Source: Anthonomus grandis grandis
Taxonomy: Eukaryota > Arthropoda > Insecta > Coleoptera > Curculionidae
Reading direction: 5' to 3'
Length of the DNA stretch: 64,000 nucleotides
Assembly: GCF_022605725.1 (NCBI RefSeq)
Contig: NC_065547.1
Location: 25,585,167 to 25,649,166, forward strand
This document shows positions 55,560 through 64,000 of this stretch, piece after piece (position 1 is the first letter of the stretch; each line of letters opens with the position of its first letter). The notes under the pieces were generated by a model. That model made no database searches, had not been told where the DNA came from, and saw nothing but the letters and a program-made list of their open reading frames with translations. A program made the translations under genes and the position numbers.

Positions 55560-55740
55560 ACATTTTCTAAGTATTCATACGTACATGTATGTACGTTAGC
55601 GAGACGTAACGTACGTACGTACGAACTACGTATCCAAAAGTACGTACTAAATACGCTATTTTTATAACAATGGACGTATGGACATAAATATGACATAAAA
55701 ATTACGTAACCAGGACGTACGATGCTGTTTGGGATAAAGC
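55560..55740. repeat. ACGTAC-rich palindromic patch
   Basis: About a dozen ACGT/GTAC words in 170 bp, including the run ACGTAACGTACGTACGTACG. It is CpG-dense compared with the surroundings. The minus-strand frame at 55505-55768 simply crosses it. Confidence 0.7.
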
Positions 55741-55845
55741 TGTTCAAGTGTCGTAACTGTAAAAACATAATCAGGTATAATTAAAATGGCAGCATTAAGA
55801 AGAATAGCCAATTTGCGGGAATAATTAGCTCTAGGAAGAACTAGT

Positions 55846-56130
55846 CTTGTTGAGGGGTTTGTGCCGTCATACTCACCGTTCTAAACTTTGTTTTAAGTTT
55901 AGTATGCCTTTCATTAATATGTTCATGGTTCTGGTCTTCATTTTGTATTTCCTGATTTATTATCACTTCTGGTTAGGATGCTTCGTCTGGTGGGTCTAGG
56001 CTTTCTTCCGCTTCTGTTCTCTCTTGGTCGGCATTGTCCTGCAAATTGTCCCTTGGTGCGTTTAAGTCCTGTTGATCATTTATTTCTGCTGCCCATTTTT
56101 TAATAGAGTTAATTCGGGTTTCTTGAGATC
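55846..56130 (-). pseudogene. Unidentified acidic protein fragment
   Basis: The minus-strand frame reads RINSIKKWAAEINDQQDLNA, then DNLQDNADQERTEAEESLDP, a stop, then NQEIQNEDQNHEHINERHTK. It is rich in Asn, Gln, Glu and Asp, resembling the disordered linker of a retrotransposon Gag/ORF1 or the tail of a polyprotein. Apart from the single stop, the frame is open for about 95 codons. I do not recognise the family. It lies directly downstream, in minus-strand sense, of the Penelope-like element but does not look like part of it. Confidence 0.35.
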
Positions 56131-56218
56131 AAGTTGTTTCTAAAAATGATCAGTCAAACATTGGAAGTATTTAAAAAATCAGAGATTGAAGGGACACAAA
56201 GTCAATGGTCTCAGATTA

Positions 56219-56280
56219 TGTTTACTTTTTTTAACTATTACACGTGTTTCGCCCTAAGGCATCATCAGATCTAAAAGTAG
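56219..56280 (-). ncRNA. Type I hammerhead-like ribozyme at the Penelope terminus
   Basis: On the minus strand CTGATGA (56268-56262) is followed by a GCC-TTAG-GGC stem II, GAAAC, a minimal AC-ACGT-GT stem III and the triplet GTA at the expected cleavage position. Stem I forms from AT/AT beside the core plus an outer UACUUUU/AAAAGUA helix, separated by an internal loop, as in the known Penelope-like element hammerheads. The one deviation is an extra U between the CUGAUGA box and stem II. Self-cleavage would process element transcripts. Confidence 0.65.
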
Positions 56281-56394
56281 AAAGCAACCCTAGTATTAAA
56301 AACAACAATGCATAGACACGAATTACAATGTTAAGATATGACTTACCGGTAAAACTATTTGTTTAACACCACAAACATTTTAAACAAGTTAAAA

Positions 56395-57245
56395 TAGAAA
56401 AAAATATATAAAAAAATATTGCTGACGTTCACATTATATCCGGTTTCAAAACTAAATAAAATAAAATTACACAAAACAAGAAGAATAAGGAAGTTGAAAT
56501 AGAGGTTAAGTTGAAAAATGAAATGTGGTTCAAAGGTAAAAACATCATTCACACAAGACAGTACAAGACTCCTTTTTGCCCTTGTGATCTCCAACTTCTC
56601 TAATAAGTCAAGCTTCTTTCCTTTGGGCACTGATGAAGGATTTTTACATTTTCCCGGATGGAAGGGAAGTGTTTTGAAGACAATAAATGGCTTACAAAAG
56701 CCGATTTAGTCTCGGTGATTTTCTTATCTTTGGGTTTTTTTATATTCTCTTAATTGTTCCCGCACTCTCGTTATTTTGTTTTCCAGACTGACCAACGTAA
56801 ACGGCATTACAGTCCTCGCAGTTAGGTGAGTAAACTCCCGATTGGGTTAAGGGTTCTCTCTTATCTTTAGTGCTTACAAGCTTGTTAAATAATGTGTTAG
56901 AAGTTTTGCAAGAAGAATGCTATCTGTACAATATAATTTTAAAAAAAAATTAACCAATCGGGAGGAGATACTATCAAAATAAGTGAGGCAATGAAATCTA
57001 GAATTTTTAATTCTGGTGTTATGGGTTAAATTATAGGAGAGCTTAAATTTGTTATAAAATTTGAAATTAATTTTATTAATTATGCTTAATGGAAACCCAT
57101 TATTTACTGCAATTTGTTTAATTGTAGCTAACTCTTTTTGAAAGGTGCTTGCTGATAATGGTATTTTAAATAACCGGTAGAAAAAGGAGTTAAATGCAGC
57201 AAATGTATGAGAATAGGGGGAATTAGAATCAAACTTTTTTTTTTT
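56395..57245 (-). pseudogene. Penelope-like RT C-terminus and GIY-YIG endonuclease
   Basis: Minus strand from 57240: SPYSHTFAAFNSFFYRLFKI, then PLSASTFQKELATIKQIAVN and GFPLSIINKI, the thumb of Penelope-type RTs. LTYFDSISSRLVNFFLK follows (usual L.Y...S.K....F). After a frame change near 56885, SGVYSPNCEDCNAVYVGQSG (about 56790-56850) is the GIY-YIG nuclease core (GVY..C..C...YVGQ). Its tail is PKGKKLDLLEKLEI with NDVFTFEPHFIF (56355-56630). The RT palm and YADD are absent. The enzyme would nick target DNA and reverse transcribe. This copy is truncated and frameshifted. Confidence 0.82.
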
Positions 57246-57299
57246 TAATGAACATAATCTGAGACCATTGAATTTGTGTCCCATCAATCTCTGAATTTG

Positions 57300-57660
57300 T
57301 ATTATTAAGAGGCCTCTTTGAGAAAAATGGACTACTATGAATTGGAAGTGTTTGTGCACTAATCTCTAAATTCTCGAGTAATTCAATCCTTAAAATCAAT
57401 AATATTTTCAGGTGAAGTTTTATAAACTTTGCCTTTTAAATAACCTCTAAAGGAAAAAATCTAGTGGCATTATTAAGTCTGCCGACCATGCGGGCCATTC
57501 AATTACATCACACCTTACACCAATTTACATCCCTGGAGAAACTGGAGTTTACTAAGCCACTGTTGAACTATACAAGGCGTAGTGCGGGGGAGCTCCATTT
57601 TATTATAAATTCAAATTATTTTCGTTTAGTATCCCAACCAATTTCATCTTAATTGACTTA
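57300..57660 (-). pseudogene. Mariner/IS630-type transposase scrap
   Basis: Minus strand: NGAPPHYAL (second Asp region, usually QDGAPPHYA), TPVSPGM.IGVRCDVIEWPA, then SADLIMPLDFFL (third catalytic segment, usually SPDLTPLDFFLWG), followed by a C-terminal ENIIDFKDRI-like stretch. The Asp before GAPPH is lost. Frames change twice. The plus-strand frame at 57464-57652 is antisense to this. The Penelope-like element abuts its C-terminal end, so it probably inserted next to or into this older relic. Confidence 0.65.
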
Positions 57661-57664
57661 ATAA

Positions 57665-60600
57665 ACAGTTTATTGTTAAAATGTCTTTTAATACTACACA
57701 TTTTTGCTTACTATTCGCTTATACGTTAATTCAATTTATTTTTTTTAGTTTGGTTAGATAGAAGATTGTATGGCTTTGAAAATGATGTATCACACTTAGA
57801 ATAACCTTTTGAAATACAAAAGTTTGAGTTTAATCAAATATCGATTATTCCCAGACATTTTTGATAACTATTCGCTGGTGATACGTCAACCGATGCAATT
57901 TTTTTGGCAGTATTGAATAGATATTTTAATGCTGCTTATAATCCAATGATGTGTCACATGATAGGGGTTCCCATTTGACATATCAAAGTGAGGTTAGCTA
58001 GAGGTGAGGAGGTAACTGGCAGAACATTCTTAAATATAAAATTAAATGGCCCTTTTGTATATCTAGCTTAACGTGTTTTCTTTTTTTTTATGATGTTATG
58101 AAGGGTGGTTCGTTTTGAAATGAAAGACTGAAGATGCTTAATATATATTTTGTCAACATGCACAAATTGCAAAAGCAAAACCCACATAAATATTTTTTTT
58201 AATTATCTTATTCACTCATAGACTACCAGGAATAATATAAACAGGCACTTTAAGATAACTAAATATTAAATAAATAATAGCCCACAGATTTATATGATAA
58301 CTGGTTCCAAAATTATAAAACAATAACCAGTAAAAATTTGTAATGTAATTATATTGTATCAAAACAAAGTTAAATAATAAATTTGAATAATGCTTTTTAT
58401 TTGCCAATCATCAAATTAATCTTTCATGCATACACACAGCAGCAAATAATTTTTATTGTAAATTATAAATTTCCATTTTAATATATCACGCAATTTTCAT
58501 GACAAATTATATATCTCATTATTCTCATATATGCCTAATGTCAAAATTAACATCGAAATAATCAGGAATCAGATGGCATAAGTAATAATGGATCAGGCCG
58601 CAATTTGCTGCTGTTAAACATGATGATGACATATTAAATTGTTTGCCGCACGTATATAATACAATAGCGAAATGGACTTATTAACAACGAGAAGAGACGA
58701 TGGCGATTGTATTATTAATGTTTCCGTAAGAGAGAGGAATTGTTGACGTACGCTATCCCCCAACCCTTTTAGTCTATAAAAATGTTTTATAACCACCCGT
58801 TTCCCAAAAATTCGGAAATGACAGCCAGACAGGGTAAATCGTAAATCACCCCCTTTTCCTATTTTATGTTAATATCCGCCAGAGATTGGTGCCGGTTGAT
58901 AAGAGGAGACGAAGGTGCGAGAAAAGAAGATCAGTGGAAGCTAACACGGTTTCAAATATCAAGAAAGTGTATTTGATATAATCTTTGAAATATGTTTTTT
59001 GAAAAGAAAATTAGCAATGTATATTTCAATTTATAAAAATGCTAAAAGGGTGTGTGACTAGATGTGCTCGTTACTTTTAACGTCAACTCTATTGTGTAAT
59101 AATAAAACAGATATATCTAAAGGAGTTATGTAAAAAGTAATTTAATGCGCAATGCTAAACAGTTAGGGTCATTAAATAGGATTTTATAAAGAAGATCTGT
59201 ATCACATATTAGCTGTATTAACAATCTTGAAGATACAAATTGTACCAAATAAACCATGACGTATTCCTAAGGAACCTTGTATGTAACCCCTCTAAAAGTA
59301 CTCTTAAAAATTAAAGCCTCTTAGTAAGTGGTATTGACATTATAGATGATTATTCCAGACATGAGCTTACTTACTAACGATAGAATAGCCTGATTATGTT
59401 TGTAGAAAACTATCTACAATTCCTTATAACATAACCTAGCATTCTTAATCCCTTTAATGATAATTCGTGGATAGATTTTACAGTAAATATATTTTACGTG
59501 ATGTATGATTTATAAAGTAGTTGCATAAATATTTAGCTTCCTAGAAAAAGTTAAAAAGCAACAAAAATAATCTGTTACCAACAGATTAGTTTTGTTAGAT
59601 AGATGCAGCCAGTCAATATTTAATTGAAAAAAATCTGAATCTTCAGCAATCTCTACTATTCTATATTACTGATTTAGCTATTTATAGAAATATACAAGAG
59701 TTATAAAAGCTGAATGAAAAACCTGAATTAAAGCTGTTCTTCAGCAGGATATAGCAACCATGGTTTTGTTGCTATGTAGATAACTAATAGTTAGTCTTGG
59801 GCTATATACCCTAAATATAAAAGAAGGAAGAATGATTTTCAGATCAAAATCTGGAATAGAACTAATGTTTTTGTTAAATTCAAGTGATGAATTCTATCGA
59901 CATCTTTTAAAAAGCCCTTGCATAAAAACCACTTCACAAACAAGGTTTCATGTGAGAGCTCTAAGATATACCCGATATTGTAAAAAAGAGATCGAAGTAA
60001 CACCCACCGATTGGTCTATTGGTCATCTAAATAGGAGGCCACTCCAGAGAATTATCTACCAGTGCCTAACTAATTAAAATACCTTGATCCAATAGCTTTG
60101 GTAGTAAGATTGATTCACATTGCTAAAGTCGCTTGAAACATTATGTATTTTTCATTTTATAAAGTTAATATATTCACAAAGATTGGATCCTACTAACTTC
60201 CACAAATAAAATTGATTAAAATACTTGCTTATAAAGGTATTTAATATTATATAATATATATTTAATATTGTGTTCAAAAAACTTCGGGTTTGCTAATATA
60301 GATCCAGAGTTTTAACCTAATTTTTGTTGCTAAATTTATCAATCAAGAGATATATAAAAAAGCTTTTATCAATAATCCCAGAGTCCAAAGTGCCAAGAAT
60401 GCGAACATAGTACAGTAAGTCAGTTCATAATTAGTACTCTCGTCTTATGCAGGGGGTTGAGTTGGCTCCAAATCTGCTATTTGTGAGTTAAATTGCTATT
60501 GTTTAGAAGCTGAAACTTAATTATTGGACTTAAACTACATGTACTTCTGAATAGTTTTGGGGTTATTGATTATAAATTTCATTATAAATGTACCGATTCA

Positions 60601-61600
60601 AGCATTCTCCCGTTATCAATTTGCATGATCTCTTTAAGTAATCATACTCATTATAAGATGCTACTGATGTTTTCTTACCAATGCTCATAAAAAACCATAG
60701 TGGAAATATAGAATTAAGTAATATCGATTTTTAGCCACAAATAAAAGAGAAATCATTTAAAATTACCACTTTACACACAGTAGCAGTATGTATAATTAGC
60801 ATGCTTTACTTTAGCATATGTTTTTTATAATTAGTGAACTTCGAAATTAGGAAGGCAAAAGTCCAGAATATCCGAATAAGCATTTAACACTTCGTGTAAC
60901 TATGAGAGACTATATGGATATTTTTACTTCGGGTGCTAATACTGATATTTTTTAATTGGCGCATTCAGGCGCATCAGGTATCGAATATATGGGACATTGG
61001 ATTAAGCGTTTCAAAAAGTGCCAGAGCATAATTCCTATATACAATTCTACAAAAACAAGAGACAAGTTCAAGACAGTTCCTGCATTTCCCGGGTATTTGA
61101 GTGAGTAGGTTTATATTGATTTGCATGAACTTTTTTCTCTGCTTATACTTATCAACGGCAGTTAGCAGTCCAGTGACTATTGCTAGCACATTAGGAGTTA
61201 TTTTAATTTTAGTAAATTTAAATTTTGGTACTTAACGGTAAAGTGAAAAGTGATTTATATACTGAAAACATTGCAACATTTCAACAATTGTTGGAGTTTC
61301 TCAGAACAGCTTGATGCAATCAATAATTGCTTTGGCATTAGGGTAATTCTTTGATGTTGCAGGCAGCTTCAAAAACAAGAAACAAAGTTTTTAGAAAACT
61401 GTAACAAACATCTCTAATTGATTGTGCTCCGATTTTGAAAATACATGCTAGAGCGATAAAATTCAATCCCAATGTAATTTTTATTAAAAAAAGTAGGTCT
61501 GCAGACCTCAAGATTTTGAAATAGTTAGGCTGGCCACTTTTATTTGATTTTATGAATTGTAACATTATACCTATAAGAAACTCATAATAATTGTTCCAGC
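57665..61600. other. Long AT-rich stretch without recognisable gene
   Basis: No transposon protein, RNA gene or clear repeat. Several 60-80 codon frames (58216-58407, 58614-58796, 59832-60077, 60974-61189, 61338-61565) lack recognisable motifs and match the number expected by chance. The segment near 58800-58960 is less AT-rich and looks unique. Confidence 0.5.
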
Positions 61601-61604
61601 AAAT

Positions 61605-63385
61605 TGTTTTGTACTAGCATCATCTCTAACATTATTGTACCACTCTAATCCTTGACGAATTTCAGGGCCGGTGCATACAGCTACAAATTTCCAAATCACT
61701 TTTTGACTCATCCTATTCTGTCACCTTTTTTTTTTTTACTCAATTTATTATATACTTATTTAATCATTATATATGTCTGTGAGGACGCTGCATTTGTGAC
61801 TGAATCTATCCAACAGCAGAGTATTGCAGTTAATTTATCACTTTTTAGGCAGTAGTAAAAGATCCAAATTAATTTGGCATTTGCTTAAAACTGAAATTGA
61901 TTTGACAAAATTAAATATATTAACTAAATATATGTAATTTAAAAATATTAGAATTTCTCTGCCAATGTCTTGATGTAGTGTCACTATACTAGGCATTAAG
62001 ATTTGGTTTTATTTATTTATATTCTTTGCATATATAATTAAATAAAAGAGTAAAGATAATAAAAATTTGAAGAAACACTAAGAGCGTAATAAAAAAGCAC
62101 AAACGGCTGTTAGACAATAAATAAAATTACTTTTTTACAAGAATAGTTATAAGTTCAAATCTTAATAGAAAGTACAAATACTAAAGTATGTATACACTAT
62201 ACGATGTATATACTAAAAGAAAAAATAATTACCTATTAAAGAACTATTACTGCACATTCGGATTCATTTTGAAAAGATGAAATATTGTAATAAATATGAT
62301 TGTTAAGTTTATGTGGCATGGTCAGAAATCTAATTATAGGACTTTAGTTATTAATTAACTTTATTTATAATTTAAATTAACAGAAACTAGAATGCTTAAT
62401 CTTCGGAATCCATATAAACCTAGAAAAATTCTGACCACACCATTGCGCGATACCTAATAGTAGATCTTACCAGTAAACAATTCCTTTTTAGGGCTTCGGT
62501 TAAGAAGGTTCTTTTACATAGAACCCAGCATTTTGAGACTTGTGATAGAAACCGATTAATTATATTCAAGGGATGTTAATTTCTAGATTTAGGTATTAAT
62601 TCATCTAAAATAATACCTAAATCAGTGCTGAGGATTAATTTTTCAGTTGTTAAGCGTTAATAAAGAATAATTTTTTGGAAGTCCTTTAGGTTTATGACAA
62701 AAATTTATAAAATAGGACTTTCATCCGATTTAATGCCTCTCGAAGAAGCTCCTATTAAGAAAGGCTTTCAAATATTTTTAGTGAATAAACCTTTCACAAT
62801 GGCTTTTTAAGAAGCAATTGATAATTCAAATTCGATTAGTCAAAGGATGAGACAGTATGTATTAAAAACAATTGGAAGCAATTTATTAGGCAAAATTTTA
62901 TGATATAAATGATCAAATTGAAAAAGTCGGTATCAATTGACTTAGTTTAGTGTTGATCTCTTTTATGTTATAGTTTCCATTTAATTAATTTTTAAATCTG
63001 ATGCAGTTAATGTTTTTTCCGCTGATATTGTTACATGGTTTACTGACTACATTTTCATCAAATCTTTGAATCAATTTTGCTATATCCTACATACTAGCTA
63101 CTTGAGCAAGACAGAAAGATCCAGGTTCGAAAATTTATGAAGTTTCAGTCCCAAGGAATAATATAAAACTATAAAGTAAAGCTAATACCTAAGTAAGAAA
63201 AAAAGTCATGTTCTGCTTAATGAAAAGAATCATCTGACCGACTATGGAGAGGACAAAATTTTTTATAGAAGGAAGTTTTTCTTGCATTCTTAACTTATTA
63301 ATTAAATCAGCCACCAAAGATATATCGTAATTTATAGATTAGATATTCTTAATCGTAAGTATTTCGGTAACGATATTTGTGGTAT
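61605..63385. other. AT-rich stretch; one perfect hairpin
   Basis: No gene. GATTTAGGTATTA (62586-62598) and its exact complement (62611-62623) form a 13-bp hairpin with a 12-base loop. Confidence 0.5.
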
Positions 63386-63390
63386 TAAAA

Positions 63391-63445
63391 TTGTTTCAAG
63401 CTTCTCCCGAACATGCTTCACGCAAACGATGTTAACGAAACACGA
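63391..63445 (+). repeat. Diverged copy C of the dispersed hammerhead-like repeat
   Basis: GTTTCAAGCTTCTCCCGAA, then AACGAAACACG, matches the minus strand of 53541-53600 at both ends, with an altered middle. Opposite orientation to copies A and B. Confidence 0.45.
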
Positions 63446-63449
63446 TAAG

Positions 63450-64000
63450 TTAAGTGTCTCTAAAGGTTCCGACCATAAGACTGTCAACTTTTTGGTTAAT
63501 CACGTGAATCATTCACTCGGTAGTATTATCTTTTCTAATATGCCTACTGTTTGCATTAGTATTTGCAATTCCTTCTTTTTTCCAATAATTTTTAATCGTA
63601 GCTGGGATGTTTTTAAACCCATTGGCAATAAATATGCGAGAACTTTTTTGCAAAATAACTGATGTGCTGAAGCGAATAGTCTATCTCTATACAATCTGTC
63701 TATTCAATCACGACAACATCTATAACTTTCTATATAATTCATTATACAAGGTGTCTACTATAAAAACCGCCAAACTTTAAGACGTGATTAAACAAGTCAT
63801 TTGCAACAAAAAAGTTGGATAACATTTTTTCTAAAAGTTGTTAGTTCTTCTGGTATTTAATATTTTTTGATTTTATCAAATTTCTTTGTTTTTTTTTCAT
63901 ATAAACAAGAATATCTCCGTTATTCTTACCACCACATAAAATTTAGATATACCCTCTGAAAAAGAATTAAATTTGCTATAAGATGGGTATATTTAAGTTA
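63450..64000. other. No gene; possible transposon terminus at 63748
   Basis: TATACAAGGTGTCTACTATA near 63747 resembles the ATACAGGGTG-type start of insect Tc1/mariner-like elements. If so, the element would continue beyond the window. No transposase is visible in the 250 bp that follow. Confidence 0.3.

Larger units (their letters stand above)
56181..57292 (-). mobile_element. Penelope-like element, 5'-truncated, with terminal inverted copies
   Basis: Minus strand. RT thumb region and GIY-YIG endonuclease lie in the proper order, followed by a terminal region with a hammerhead-like motif. A segment of about 45 bp at 56181-56226 recurs as its reverse complement at 57248-57292 with two mismatches (shared GGTCTCAGATTATGTT and GGGACACAAA). 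The element is therefore bracketed by inverted copies of part of its own terminus, an arrangement reported for Penelope insertions. Confidence 0.82.

Noticed and set aside
57464..57652. 62-codon plus-strand open frame
   Set aside because: Antisense of a transposase scrap with recognisable minus-strand motifs.
59832..60077. 81-codon plus-strand frame
   Set aside because: No recognisable motif, no start context, no neighbours.
60980..61190. Plus-strand text faintly like a retroviral-type integrase (VYIDLHELF)
   Set aside because: Only a few residues fit and no neighbouring catalytic motifs are visible.
61338..61565. 75-codon minus-strand frame
   Set aside because: No recognisable motif; length is within chance expectation for this composition.
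63100..63145. GATCCAGGTTCGAAA, resembling a tRNA B box
   Set aside because: No A box at the right distance and no cloverleaf can be drawn; a similar isolated GGTTCGAGT near 36818 also fails.

Overview
The window is a gene-poor, AT-rich stretch of an insect-like genome made almost entirely of decayed transposable elements and short repeats. I recognise no host protein-coding exon, no tRNA, no rRNA and no CRISPR array. The element mix (piggyBac, rosa-like DD41D, mariner and Tc1 relics, a pogo/Tigger relic, Jockey/CR1-type LINEs, an R4/Dong LINE, a Penelope-like element and Ty3/gypsy remnants) is typical of insects. A beetle or another repeat-rich insect is plausible, but the sequence alone does not settle the order. 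It could be intergenic DNA or a very long intron.

Layout. 1-4.1 kb: unremarkable AT-rich DNA, a LINE RNase H scrap (minus, 1400-1900), a repeat copy at 2318-2425 and an LTR-like block (3.87-4.14 kb). 4.6-8.1 kb: one long minus-strand LINE with ORF1 and an endonuclease/RT ORF2, both broken. 8.2-10.1 kb: the 3' half of a Ty3/gypsy element (RNase H, integrase, LTR). 12.4-13.1 kb: internally deleted mariner-type relic. 13.89-16.29 kb: a full-length piggyBac with TTAA duplications, matching inverted repeats and six subterminal palindromes; its ORF has one stop, one frameshift and a lost catalytic Asp. 17.2-17.8 kb mariner relic; 19.35-20.1 kb Tc1 relic; 21.5-21.9 kb RT scrap; 23.7-25.76 kb LINE; 26.38-26.95 kb LINE 3' end. 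27.60-29.66 kb: a DD41D element with inverted repeats of about 235 bp. 31.5-32.4 kb: LINE scraps around a hammerhead-like motif. 33.5-35.9 kb: the best preserved LINE. 36.8-37.15 kb: Tc1 N-terminus. 39.2-41.3 kb: two R4/Dong pieces bounded by (TAA)n. 41.5-44.1 kb: three LINE scraps. 47.4-49.3 kb: pogo/Tigger relic. 51.1-53.35 kb: a LINE with ORF1 and ORF2. 54.14-54.77 kb: a fold-back repeat. 56.2-57.3 kb: a Penelope-like element whose 3' end carries a convincing type I hammerhead-like motif. 57.3-57.66 kb: another transposase scrap. 57.7-64 kb: essentially featureless.

How the parts relate. There is no operon or pathway here; the window is a layered record of insertions. The observations most worth following are the hammerhead-like motif at the Penelope 3' end with an inverted copy of the same terminal region at its other end, the piggyBac subterminal palindromes, the long-TIR DD41D element, the R4/Dong pieces sitting in TAA repeats, and the fold-back element. 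Protein family calls rest on motif recognition by eye, and no database search was possible.
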